Source: Bacillus sp. 2B10 (GTDB lineage: Bacteria; Pseudomonadota; Alphaproteobacteria; Sphingomonadales; Sphingomonadaceae). From it: a stretch of DNA of 48,261 nt. Under the pieces are notes generated by a model, which worked only from the letters and a program-made list of their open reading frames with translations, was not told the DNA's origin and searched no databases. Position numbers and translations under genes: made by a program. The DNA is taken from positions 1 through 48,261 of the forward strand of contig RPSH01000028.1 in the NCBI GenBank assembly GCA_003946805.1, given 5' to 3'. This document shows, piece by piece, positions 16,644 to 25,133 of this stretch; the stretch's first letter is position 1; each line of letters begins with the position of its first letter.

Positions 16644-19544
16644 TCAGAACAGTGCGCGCACGCCGAACTGGAAGGTGCGGCCATCGAAATCGGCACGGCG
16701 CGGTTTCAGCGGATCATTCTCGTATTCGATGCGCTCGGCATTGGTGATGTTGAACGCATCGACGGTCAGCGACAGCCGCGCGTTGAGGTTGAGCGAGGCC
16801 GATGCATCGAGCTGGCCGCGTTCGCGCACCTGCCGCGCCGCGCCGGCAAAGGTGCCGCCCGCCGCGAGGTCGTATTTGCTGCGGTAGTTATAGGTCAGGC
16901 GCAGCCCGAACAGCGGCGTTTCGTAATAGCCGATCAGGTTGCCGGTATGCTTCGACACGCCCGGCAGGATCGCGGCGCTGCCCGACGCGGTGCGGCCCGA
17001 GACCTCGGTATAGGCATAGTTGATGCCGCCGCCCAGACCGTTCCACGGCGCGGGCAGGAAGTCGAGATTCTGCTGGATCGAGAATTCGACGCCGCGCACC
17101 GTGATCGGATTGGCGGAGTTGATGTTGCCGTTCACCACCACCTGTACCGGCTGTCCGGCCGACACCAACGTCGTCGACTGGCAGGTGTCGCCGACCAGTT
17201 GCAGCGGGCCGAGGCCGAAGCCGCCGCCATCACTCGGGCAGAGCCGCGTCCGGTCGGTCTCCGGCGCGATCAGCCCGTCGATCCGCTTGGTGAAGGCGGC
17301 GAGCGAGATATTGCCGCCGGGCCGGTTGTAGAATTCGAGCGAGACGTCGAACGAATCCGCGGTGAAGGGTTCGAGATCGGTATTGCCGAGCGTCACGTTG
17401 AACAACGTGCCGCTGCCCGAAATCACCGTGGCCGGCGATACCTGCCGCGGCTGTGGCCGGACGAAGGAGCGGTAATAGGCGCCGCGCAGGATCAGCCGGT
17501 CGGTCAGGTCGGCGGCGACCAGCGCCGAGGGCAGCCATTCGCCATAATCATTGTCGTCACGCCGCGACGACGGCACGCCGCGCAGATATTGCGTCGACAG
17601 GATGCTCGACCGGGTATGTTCGTAGCGCAGTCCGACATTGCCGCGCACGTTGATACCGGCGACCTCCCCCTCCAGCTTGCCCATGGCGTAGGCGGAGGCG
17701 ATATCGTTGGTGATGTCGAAGTTCAGCTGGCCGACGCCGCCATCGGCGGTGTTGTTCACGAAGCCGTTGCCGGTCAGCGTCTGGCCGGGTTGCAGCGTCA
17801 CCGGCTGCAACTGGCTGCGGAGCAGGTTGAAATCGACCGTCTGCCAGTTGCTGTTATAGCCATCGACCTTGTTGCCGAAGAAGCGGTCGGCGAACGGGCT
17901 CTGGACGATGATCGCCGAGGTCAGGTTCTGGCTCTGCACGCCGAACACGGTCGAGCGGAATTGCTGCGAACTGAAGCCGGTGCGCTCGGCCCGGACCCCG
18001 GCCTGGATGCTGCGCAGGAAGCCGGTGCCGAAGAAGCGTTCCACGTCGCTCTGCCCGGCATAAAGATCGTTGCGCGCCACGGCCTCGCTACCCGCGACGA
18101 TCAGCACGTCGCCGGTGGCATTGCGGAGCTGGTTCGCATCGAGCACCGCGAACGGCCCCGGCGTGAACACGATGGCGGGGGAGGGGGCTATGGTCGCGCG
18201 ATAGTCGGCGATATCGGCCCCGCCCGATGCGATGCTGCCGCTGGTGCCGTTGCCACCGGCCCGGGGCAGGCGGCGGAAATCGAACTGGGTCTGCAACACC
18301 GAATTGCTGGCATCGGAATAGGAGAAGGTGGTCAGCAGCCGCCAGTCGTCATTCTTCCACCCGATATCACCATACAGGCCGAAGGCGCGGACCTGCGACG
18401 GTTCGGAGCGGTAGGAGCCGAACACGCGGGCGTTCGAAAAGTCATAGGCGTTGATGTAGCGATTGCCATCGGCCAGCGTGAACACGTCACCGGTCGGGTT
18501 CACGACGGTATTGCCGTCGCGCATGTCATATTCGTTCAGGTCGGTATTGGCCTGCTTGTAGTCGCGCCGGGTATAGATGCTGTTGAGCGACAGCGTCAGT
18601 TCGGGCGTCGCCGCATATTCGAGGCCACCGGCCAGCGACAGGCGATCCCCCTTGTTGGTCTTGACGAACTGCCGCACGTCGGAGGGGAACAGGACGTTGC
18701 CGGTGGCGCCGTAGCGCGCGGCGTAGTTCGGCGTCGTCGTCCGCGAAAGCGGGGTATACTGGTTGAACGAGATCGAATCCCGCCGGAAATTCTGTTTCGA
18801 CCACGCGCCTACCGCATAGACGCCGAGCGTGTCGTTCAGGAAATGCTTCGAATAGCTGCCGGTGAACGACGGGACCACCGCCTGCGTCAGCGCTTCGTAG
18901 CCGGCCATCGCCTTGACCGACAATGCGCCGTCGGCACGGGCAAGGGCGCGCTGGATCTGCAGATCGACATTGCCGCTGATGCCGCCAGGCAGTTCGGCGG
19001 CGCCGGGCGATTTCACGACCACGAACGCGCTGAAGATGTCGGATTCGAACGCACCGAGCGGGCTGGACCCGTCGAGCACCGGATCGGCGAAGCTGTTGCC
19101 GTTGATGGTGGTGCGGGCATAGGTGCCGGGCAGGCCGCGCACGTTGATCGTCGCGTCGCGGCTCTCCGCCTCGCGATTGATCTGGACGCCGGGCACGCGC
19201 TGCAATGCTTCGCCGACGTTCAGGTCGGGAAAGCGACCGATGCCGTCCGAGGAGATGCCGTCGGTGACGCCGACCGCGCGGCGCTTGGCCTGTAGCGCAT
19301 TGGCGTAGCTCTGGCGGATGCCGGTGACGACGATCTCGCCCTCGCCACGGGCGCCTTCTGCCTGAGCGATCGCAGCGTCGGCGACCGGATCGGTGCCGGT
19401 CACCGGGCTGGGCGGACGATCGGTCGGCGAGGTGGCTGGTTCCTGTGCGGTGGCCTGTGCCTGTACGGCCGCCGGCAGCGCGGCGACCAGAATGGCGGCG
19501 GCGGTGCCGAGCAGCCGCAGCCGCCCGGTCGAAATGAACTCCAT
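16644..19544 (-). CDS. TonB-dependent receptor of the polysaccharide locus
   Basis: A 966-residue outer-membrane receptor of the Xanthomonas/Caulobacter type. It has a signal peptide (1-29), a TonB-interaction segment around EIVVTGIRQSYANALQAKR, a plug domain to about 200 (LNVGEALQRVPGVQI, INVRGLPGTYARTTINGNSF) and a beta-barrel ending in the usual terminal Phe (GVRALF). Such receptors import oligosaccharides using TonB/ExbBD energy. GGGAGG lies 5 bases before the ATG at 19544. It is divergent from the GntR gene, with two GTAGTAC/GTACTAC sequences between them, and probably brings rhamnose-uronate fragments into the periplasm for the GH105 and BNR_4 proteins. Confidence 0.92.
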   Translation of the reverse strand: MEFISTGRLRLLGTAAAILVAALPAAVQAQATAQEPATSPTDRPPSPVTGTDPVADAAIAQAEGARGEGEIVVTGIRQSYANALQAKRRAVGVTDGISSDGIGRFPDLNVGEALQRVPGVQINREAESRDATINVRGLPGTYARTTINGNSFADPVLDGSSPLGAFESDIFSAFVVVKSPGAAELPGGISGNVDLQIQRALARADGALSVKAMAGYEALTQAVVPSFTGSYSKHFLNDTLGVYAVGAWSKQNFRRDSISFNQYTPLSRTTTPNYAARYGATGNVLFPSDVRQFVKTNKGDRLSLAGGLEYAATPELTLSLNSIYTRRDYKQANTDLNEYDMRDGNTVVNPTGDVFTLADGNRYINAYDFSNARVFGSYRSEPSQVRAFGLYGDIGWKNDDWRLLTTFSYSDASNSVLQTQFDFRRLPRAGGNGTSGSIASGGADIADYRATIAPSPAIVFTPGPFAVLDANQLRNATGDVLIVAGSEAVARNDLYAGQSDVERFFGTGFLRSIQAGVRAERTGFSSQQFRSTVFGVQSQNLTSAIIVQSPFADRFFGNKVDGYNSNWQTVDFNLLRSQLQPVTLQPGQTLTGNGFVNNTADGGVGQLNFDITNDIASAYAMGKLEGEVAGINVRGNVGLRYEHTRSSILSTQYLRGVPSSRRDDNDYGEWLPSALVAADLTDRLILRGAYYRSFVRPQPRQVSPATVISGSGTLFNVTLGNTDLEPFTADSFDVSLEFYNRPGGNISLAAFTKRIDGLIAPETDRTRLCPSDGGGFGLGPLQLVGDTCQSTTLVSAGQPVQVVVNGNINSANPITVRGVEFSIQQNLDFLPAPWNGLGGGINYAYTEVSGRTASGSAAILPGVSKHTGNLIGYYETPLFGLRLTYNYRSKYDLAAGGTFAGAARQVRERGQLDASASLNLNARLSLTVDAFNITNAERIEYENDPLKPRRADFDGRTFQFGVRALF

Positions 19545-19571
19545 GGTTCCTCCCCTGTGTAGTTGCACCGA

Positions 19572-19584
19572 GTCGTAGTACAAC
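19572..19584. promoter_or_regulatory. GTAGTAC-containing site upstream of the TonB receptor
   Basis: GTCGTAGTACAAC lies 28 bases before the receptor start. Its core (GTAsTAC flanked by AA/TT) recurs at 19601-19617, as expected for a dimeric FadR-type repressor contacting both sides of the divergent promoter. Confidence 0.35.
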
Positions 19585-19597
19585 TTTTCCGGCCTCA

Positions 19598-19620
19598 CAA
19601 GATAGGTACTACAAATCTTG
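19598..19620. promoter_or_regulatory. Inverted repeat upstream of the GntR regulator
   Basis: CAAGAT and ATCTTG form perfect 6-base arms around an 11-base centre (AGGTACTACAA). The element ends 32 bases before the GntR start, a usual position for autoregulation. Confidence 0.45.
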
Positions 19621-19652
19621 CGAACTTTGCATGGATGGGGTAGGGCGGTATC

Positions 19653-20363
19653 ATGGTGAGCGTTTCTCTCGCGGACGATCTGTTCCGCAAGCTACATGCC
19701 CAGATCCGCTCGGGCGCGATCGGTCCGGGCGACCGGTTTCCGACGCAGCGCGAGATTGCCGAGCAGGAGCAGGTGAGCCGGACGGTCGTGCGCGAAGCGG
19801 TCGCCCGACTGACCGCGCAGGGGCTGACGGTCTCGCGCCAAGGGTCCGGGGTCTATGTCGCGCCCGATGCCCGGTACGAGGCGTTTCAGGTCACGCGCGA
19901 CGATCTGCTGGAACTGACCGAGGTCGTGAAGCTCCTCGAGATGCGGCTGGCGATCGAGACCGAAATGGCGAGTCTCGCGGCGCAACGCCGCAGCGATGCC
20001 GATATCGCCGCGATGCGCGCCTGTCTGGCGGCGATTGTCGATGCCGGCGAAGATATGGTCGCCGCGGCGGAGGCCGATGCGGCGTTTCACCTCGCAATCG
20101 CAGAAGCGACCGGCAACAGCTATTACGAGCGGCTGATCGAATTCGTCGGCGTGCGACTGGTGCCGCCACGGACGCTGGTGTTGCGTAACCAGTCGGTCGC
20201 AGCGCTCGACGCGTATTCGCTCACCATACAGCAGGAGCATGATGCGATCCTGAACGCCATCGAACTGGGTGATGGCGAAGGCGCCCGGTTCGCCGCACGC
20301 CGCCATATCGCGAACAGCATCGTCCGCCACAGCCGAACAATGCACAAAGAACATGAGGGCTGA
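19653..20363 (+). CDS. GntR-family regulator, FadR subfamily (FCD domain)
   Basis: A 236-residue regulator. The GntR winged helix occupies residues 3-70 (TQREIAEQEQVSRTVVREAV, then GLTVSRQGSGVYV). The all-helical FCD ligand domain spans about 85-225, with the metal-binding Asp/His pattern around DAAFHLAIAEATGN and the C-terminal HIANSI. FadR-type regulators near uronate genes (UxuR/ExuR relatives) respond to sugar acids. Divergent placement from the TonB receptor makes it the likely controller of the polysaccharide locus. Which of the motifs here it binds is inferred. Confidence 0.9.
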   Translation: MVSVSLADDLFRKLHAQIRSGAIGPGDRFPTQREIAEQEQVSRTVVREAVARLTAQGLTVSRQGSGVYVAPDARYEAFQVTRDDLLELTEVVKLLEMRLAIETEMASLAAQRRSDADIAAMRACLAAIVDAGEDMVAAAEADAAFHLAIAEATGNSYYERLIEFVGVRLVPPRTLVLRNQSVAALDAYSLTIQQEHDAILNAIELGDGEGARFAARRHIANSIVRHSRTMHKEHEG

Positions 20364-20375
20364 TTGGTAGGATAA
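20363..20375 (+). promoter_or_regulatory. Third copy of the 13-mer motif, just after GntR
   Basis: ATTGGTAGGATAA starts at the last base of the GntR stop codon. It is identical to the reverse complement of 11964-11976. No gene start lies close downstream on the plus strand, so its role here is unclear. Confidence 0.35.
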
Positions 20376-20708
20376 GATCCGCCGAAACCCGGCGCTTGCG
20401 ATGTCGCCGGTGCGAGCGGCACGGACGCCGGAAGCGGGGTGACCGCGTGGGGGATAGGTCGAGCCGGGCCCGGTCGGAGCAACGCTGTTCGGCAGCGCGC
20501 GAGGCCGGTCGAAGGTTTGGACGAATAACATGCTCCCGCCGCAGCTTGCGCATGGCCGGCGGGCGTCATCGGGTTCGATCGACTCGGCAGCGATGAGCCG
20601 TTCTGACGACAGCGTTGACGTAGCGATTGGGTCGACGGCTGGGATGGGCTTGATCGGCGGAGACCGTTCCTCGAACATGTCGACTGGAACCAAGCTGCCC
20701 GCTTTCAG

Positions 20709-21174
20709 TCATTCCGCCGCCGGGTACATCCGGGCGACATCGAGCCAACAGTTGCCGGGTAGGGCTTCCGGGCTGTCGTCCATCGGAAGGGCGGCGGCGA
20801 GGGGAAAGTCGGTGTTGAGGACGTGCCGGGCGGTGTCCTGCGGCCACCAGACAAGCCCAGCGTGGGCCCGCGCGCCCAGAGACCCTGCGAATGCCGGGTG
20901 CAGCTGAAGTCGTCGACGATGAACCTTTCCCGCTCGGGCGAGATTTCATCCGCGACGTTCTGCGCGGCGATCCGGGCTTCGGTCGCCGCCGTCTCCTGCT
21001 CGAGTTCGGCATGGGCACGGACGAAGAGCGTCTGGCCTTCGCCGGATCGCGCGTCCTGAGCGGGCGACGCACCTGACGCCGGCCCGGCTCATCCCGCAGA
21101 TGCGGCGGCAGTTCCTTGCGGCGATGGTGGATGCCGGTGCGGGGATGTCGCCGGGGTGCGATCATCTGCACCAT
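20709..21174 (-). pseudogene. Decayed tyrosine-recombinase (phage-type integrase) N-terminal remnant
   Basis: From the ATG at 21174 the frame starts MVQMIAPRRHPRTGIHHRRK and continues to RTRDPAKARR, the pattern of the N-terminal DUF6538-type domain of phage integrases. The reading frame then shifts: QTLFVRAHAELEQETAATEA continues in a second frame and GLVWWPQDTARHVLNTDF in a third, ending at a TGA at 20709. At least two frameshifts are needed and no catalytic Arg-His-Tyr core remains. The rest of the 20364-21307 gap shows no gene. The 21175-21307 end is notably AT-rich, as integration sites often are, but no direct repeat was found. Confidence 0.45.
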
Positions 21175-21307
21175 GCGCTTCCATGTAATGCACGCCGGAA
21201 AGTAGCTATATTATCGATAAATTGGCGACATCTATAAGTCGTCATCATGAGACTATTGGATAATCGCAATGGCAGGCTCGAGGATAAACTGAAAATCTGC
21301 CGCGCAG

Positions 21308-22243
21308 CTATTTTCGGGTACTGCCTGCGGCGTGATAGCGCAGCAGCGCTTCGGGCTCGTCGGTCTGGATCATCGTGATGCCCGACCGGTAGAGCCGGCC
21401 CCACACCGCATCGGGATCGCGCAGCGCATCCACGTCGCCGCCGACGCCGGCGATGAAGCCGTCCCACAGCGAATTGACCCACAGCCGCCCGCCCGTCGCC
21501 CGGACGCGCGCGACGATGGCGGGCACCGCGGCGGCGGGCGTGCGCGGGAGTTCGTAACCGATCGGCCGGCGCGCGCCCGATGCCTGGCGATCGACCACCG
21601 CGGGAAGGTCGGTGCCCGTACCGTCGCCGCTGGCGATCATCGGCATGAACGGAACGCGGTCGAACGGTGCCATCGCGGCGAGCGGTGCAGACCCGGTGCC
21701 GGCCGATACCTTGACGATCACCCGGTCCGCCGCGCCGAGGCGCACCGCCATGTCGATCACCTCGGCATAGATGGCGTCCTTCACGTCGAGGTTGAGGACG
21801 ATCCGCCCCTTCGCCAGCGCCAGCATCTCCGCCAGCGTCAGCACGCTCTGGTCGGTCGGTGCGGCTTCCGCTCCGCCCTCGTTCGCGCGCAGGTGAAGCG
21901 CCTTCAGCTGGGCGAGCGTCAGTTGCGCCACCGCGCCCTTGCCATCGGTCGTCCGATCGACCGTGGCGTCGTGCATAATGACCAGATGCCCGTCACGGGT
22001 CTTGCGGACGTCGGTTTCCATCACGTCGACCCCCAGCGTCGCGCAGTGATCGAGCGCGCGCGCAGAGTTTTCCGGCGCGGACGGCAGCCCGTGGTGCGGC
22101 GCCGGTTGATGGCAACCGCGATGGGCGATGACGATCAGACCGGCTTGCGGGTCGCGGATGCGCCGCATCGTGTCGACCGGATCGGTGGCATGCGCTGGCG
22201 CGGTGACCGCGGCGAGGCCCAGCAGGGCGGCGAGTGTTCGCAT
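21308..22243 (-). CDS. Glycerophosphodiester phosphodiesterase family protein, exported
   Basis: A 311-residue protein with a signal peptide (MRTLAALLGLAAVTAPAHA) and a GDPD TIM barrel. The catalytic set is visible: IAHRGCH with PENS, the metal-binding acidic pair in DVMETDVRKTRDG, and the second histidine in VIMHDATVDRTTDGKG. Members hydrolyse glycerophosphodiesters to sn-glycerol 3-phosphate and an alcohol. It starts 16 bases after the TonB receptor stop in the same direction, so the receptor and a periplasmic esterase probably handle one phosphodiester-containing nutrient. No strong ribosome binding site is seen, consistent with coupling. Confidence 0.87.
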   Translation of the reverse strand: MRTLAALLGLAAVTAPAHATDPVDTMRRIRDPQAGLIVIAHRGCHQPAPHHGLPSAPENSARALDHCATLGVDVMETDVRKTRDGHLVIMHDATVDRTTDGKGAVAQLTLAQLKALHLRANEGGAEAAPTDQSVLTLAEMLALAKGRIVLNLDVKDAIYAEVIDMAVRLGAADRVIVKVSAGTGSAPLAAMAPFDRVPFMPMIASGDGTGTDLPAVVDRQASGARRPIGYELPRTPAAAVPAIVARVRATGGRLWVNSLWDGFIAGVGGDVDALRDPDAVWGRLYRSGITMIQTDEPEALLRYHAAGSTRK

Positions 22244-22259
22244 GGTAAGGAAATCCGAT

Positions 22260-25034
22260 TCAGAAACGGGGCGTGAAGCGCACGCCGAGCCAGAAGGTGG
22301 TCGGGACCGAATAGCTGTCCTTCAGCAGGTTGCGTCCCGGCCCGGTCAGGCTGGTCAGCCGTTCGTGCGTGACGTTCGCGACCTGCCCGACCACCGCGAC
22401 GCCGCTCGACAGCGTATAGGACGCGCTGAGATCGACCTGCTGGCGCGGTGCCCAGTACAGGTCCTGCCACGGGGTGTTGGTGACGATCGAGCGCAGCGCG
22501 CGGCCCTTGCGCACATAGGCGGCGCGCAGTTCGAGCCCGCCGTCCGAATAGAATAGCGAGGCGTTGACGATATAGTCGGGCTGGCCGACCAGCCGGTCGG
22601 TGCGGCGGACCGCGCCCGCAGTGCCGAACGGCACGTCGATGAAGCCGTCGAGCCAGGAGGCATTGGCACTGAACCCGACACCCTTCAGCAACGGATCGAC
22701 GAAGCCGAGCGAGTTGACCACCGCATTGGCCTCGACCCCCCTGATCCCCGCCTTCGACGCATTGTCCGGCCGACTGACCAGCGCGTTGGCATAGGTGACG
22801 CCATCGAAGGCGAAGCCGGTCGATCCGACGTTGAAGATCTCATCCCGGATGTTCTTGTAGAAGGCAGCGAGCGACAGGATGCCGCCGTAGCGGCTCGACA
22901 GTTCGTAATCGAAGGCGACGTCGATGTTGGTCGAACGGCGCGGCCTGATGTCCGGGTTGCCGATCGTGACCGTCACGTCGGTGGCGTTCGGATTGCCCTC
23001 ATCCTGCGCGTTGCGGAACCCGATCGAGGTGCGCGCGGCATAGCTGTCATAGGCCGGACGCCCGATCGTCTGGCTCGCGCCGAAGCGCAGGTCGATCTGC
23101 GGCGTGGCGTGCCAGGTGGCGATCGCCGACGGCAGGACATAGGTGTATTTCGAGCTGGTCGCGAACGGCCGGAATGTCCCCGCCGCCCGCAGCCGTCCGA
23201 CCGTATCCTGGTCGGTATGGTCGAGCCTCAGCCCCGCTTCCGCGGTGAAGGCGTCGGTGCGGTAGCCGGCGAGCGCATAGGCGCCGACGATCTTCTCGAC
23301 ATGCTCGAAATCGTCCTGGTTGTTGTAATTGGACTGGTTGGTCGAATTGAACGCGCTGGCCGGCAGCGTGCCGATGTCGCCCAGCGCCTTCGCCGGGTCG
23401 ATCGTCAGCAGGAACAGCCCGTTGGAATAGCGCAGCGGCGCGCCCGTCGGCCCGAGCGCGGTGGCGAGTGTCAGCGTCCGCGCGCCGCTGGTATTGGGCG
23501 ACAGGTCGATGCGATCGAGATTGAAACTCGGCCGGTCGTCGGTGTAGCTTCCACCGAGCGCGAAGCCGACGCCATCCGCATCGCGACCGCGGTTCCAGGC
23601 ATAGTCGATCCGCCCGGTCAGAACCTCGTTCTCCGCCCGGCGACGGTTGAACGGCCGGTAATAGTACAGGCCGTAATTCTGCAGATTGTAGAAGGCGGCG
23701 GGGTCCACGTTGAAACTGTGGTCCAGGTTGCCGGTGTCGTAGGTGATCGCATAATCGCGCGTCGGGGTGATCGACGGCCCGGCAATTCCCGGCGCGGGAC
23801 GATTGGTGCCGGTGATGTACTTTATCATCTGGAACTGTTCGTCATAGGTCGCCCGCGACGCACCGAACCGCGCCGATAGTTGCTGCCGGTCGTCGGGTCG
23901 CCAGTCGATCCCGGCCTGCGTTAGCGCGGTGCGGGTGACGACGTCGGAATGGGCATAGCCGACCTCGATATCGCCGACAGGGTAGAAGCCCGAGGTCGGC
24001 GTCTGGCGCTGCACCGTCGTCGTGGTGCGCGGATCGATCAGCAGCTCGTTGCGGTCGATCGCATCCTTGAAATAATAATAGCCGAGCGAGAGATAGCTGG
24101 TCAGCGTGTCCGATATCCGCGCCTCGAACTTGCCCGTCAGGCCGTAGCGGTCGCGCTTGCTCTGCACGTACCAGTATTTGTCCTGCTGCGGCACCGCGAT
24201 CCCGTTGCCGAGGTTGGTTCCGGACTGGCGGATGCCGGCATCGTTGTAGAAATTATAGTGGACGCTGTCGGTCGTCATATGGGTATCGGTGTAGCTGTGC
24301 AGCGTCTGGTAATTCCCGGACAGGACGAGGCCGAACTGGCGATCCGCGCCGAAGGTCGTGCTGGCGGTGCCGCTGATCCGGGTGCCGAAATCGGGTTGCT
24401 TCGCCGGCAGGCCGGTGTCGCTGGAATGGCCGAGCGACGCCTCGCCGGTGAAGAAGGGTTTGCCACCGCCTTCGAACGCACTGCGCGTGACGATGTTGAT
24501 CGCGCCGCCCACCGCATTGGGATCGAGATCGGGGGTGAAGGTCTTCACCACCTGCAACTGGCTTATCATCGACGACGGCAGGATATCTAGGCGGACGCCG
24601 CGCGTGATCGACCCCAACGTGCCGTTGGGCGTGCCCGGAGAGGCGAGTTGCAGGCCGTCGACCGTCACGTTGTTGTAGTTCGGCCCCAGCCCGCGGATGA
24701 TCGGCGTCGCCGCCTCGTCGCGCGGATGTTCGTTGTCGGTCGCCGGGATCACGGACACGCCGGGGATGCGCTGCAACGCCTCGACGATCGTGGCGTCGGG
24801 CAGCGCCCGCACGTCGGTCGCGCCGATCGCATCGACGATGTTGGTCGCATCGCGCTTGGCCCGGATCGCAACGTTGTTCGCGCGGCGTACCCCCGTCACG
24901 ACGATGTCGCCGCCTTCGGCTGCGGGCCGCGCCGGCGTGGCCGGCTCGTCGGTTTGTGCGCGCGTTTGCGCGGCTGCCGTGCCGGACATGAACAGCAGAC
25001 CAAGTGCAGAGCCGATGTGGAGATGATGTTTCAT
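22260..25034 (-). CDS. TonB-dependent receptor linked to GDPD and ROK regulator
   Basis: A 924-residue outer-membrane receptor with a signal peptide (MKHHLHIGSALGLLFMSGTAAAQ), a TonB box region (GGDIVVTGVRR), a plug with VEALQRIPGVSVIPA and TPIIRGLGPNYNNVTVDG, and a beta-barrel ending in Phe (GVRFTPRF). It belongs to the same broad receptor class as the one at 16644 but is not a close copy. GAGG precedes the ATG at 25034. It forms a unit with the downstream GDPD gene. The upstream gap contains a NagC-like palindrome at 25112-25129. Confidence 0.92.
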   Translation of the reverse strand: MKHHLHIGSALGLLFMSGTAAAQTRAQTDEPATPARPAAEGGDIVVTGVRRANNVAIRAKRDATNIVDAIGATDVRALPDATIVEALQRIPGVSVIPATDNEHPRDEAATPIIRGLGPNYNNVTVDGLQLASPGTPNGTLGSITRGVRLDILPSSMISQLQVVKTFTPDLDPNAVGGAINIVTRSAFEGGGKPFFTGEASLGHSSDTGLPAKQPDFGTRISGTASTTFGADRQFGLVLSGNYQTLHSYTDTHMTTDSVHYNFYNDAGIRQSGTNLGNGIAVPQQDKYWYVQSKRDRYGLTGKFEARISDTLTSYLSLGYYYFKDAIDRNELLIDPRTTTTVQRQTPTSGFYPVGDIEVGYAHSDVVTRTALTQAGIDWRPDDRQQLSARFGASRATYDEQFQMIKYITGTNRPAPGIAGPSITPTRDYAITYDTGNLDHSFNVDPAAFYNLQNYGLYYYRPFNRRRAENEVLTGRIDYAWNRGRDADGVGFALGGSYTDDRPSFNLDRIDLSPNTSGARTLTLATALGPTGAPLRYSNGLFLLTIDPAKALGDIGTLPASAFNSTNQSNYNNQDDFEHVEKIVGAYALAGYRTDAFTAEAGLRLDHTDQDTVGRLRAAGTFRPFATSSKYTYVLPSAIATWHATPQIDLRFGASQTIGRPAYDSYAARTSIGFRNAQDEGNPNATDVTVTIGNPDIRPRRSTNIDVAFDYELSSRYGGILSLAAFYKNIRDEIFNVGSTGFAFDGVTYANALVSRPDNASKAGIRGVEANAVVNSLGFVDPLLKGVGFSANASWLDGFIDVPFGTAGAVRRTDRLVGQPDYIVNASLFYSDGGLELRAAYVRKGRALRSIVTNTPWQDLYWAPRQQVDLSASYTLSSGVAVVGQVANVTHERLTSLTGPGRNLLKDSYSVPTTFWLGVRFTPRF

Positions 25035-25111
25035 GATGCCCCTCAACCGGCATCGAGGACGATGCCGCTTTCATGGCGAGGGCCGCTATCCGCGTGATGT
25101 GACCGATTTAG

Positions 25112-25129
25112 TTATTTCCGGAGAAATAA
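25112..25129. promoter_or_regulatory. NagC/Mlc-like palindrome, candidate ROK operator
   Basis: TTATTTC-CGGA-GAAATAA has perfect 7-base arms. It resembles the AT-rich arms bound by ROK repressors such as NagC and Mlc. It lies 78 bases upstream of the TonB receptor start and immediately after the ROK gene stop, so the neighbouring ROK protein likely controls the receptor-GDPD unit. Confidence 0.55.
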
Positions 25130-25133
25130 AGAA

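Noticed and set aside
16947..19295. 782-residue open frame antisense to the TonB receptor
   Set aside because: Low-complexity shadow frame. The receptor on the other strand has signal peptide, plug and barrel features and a proper ribosome binding site.
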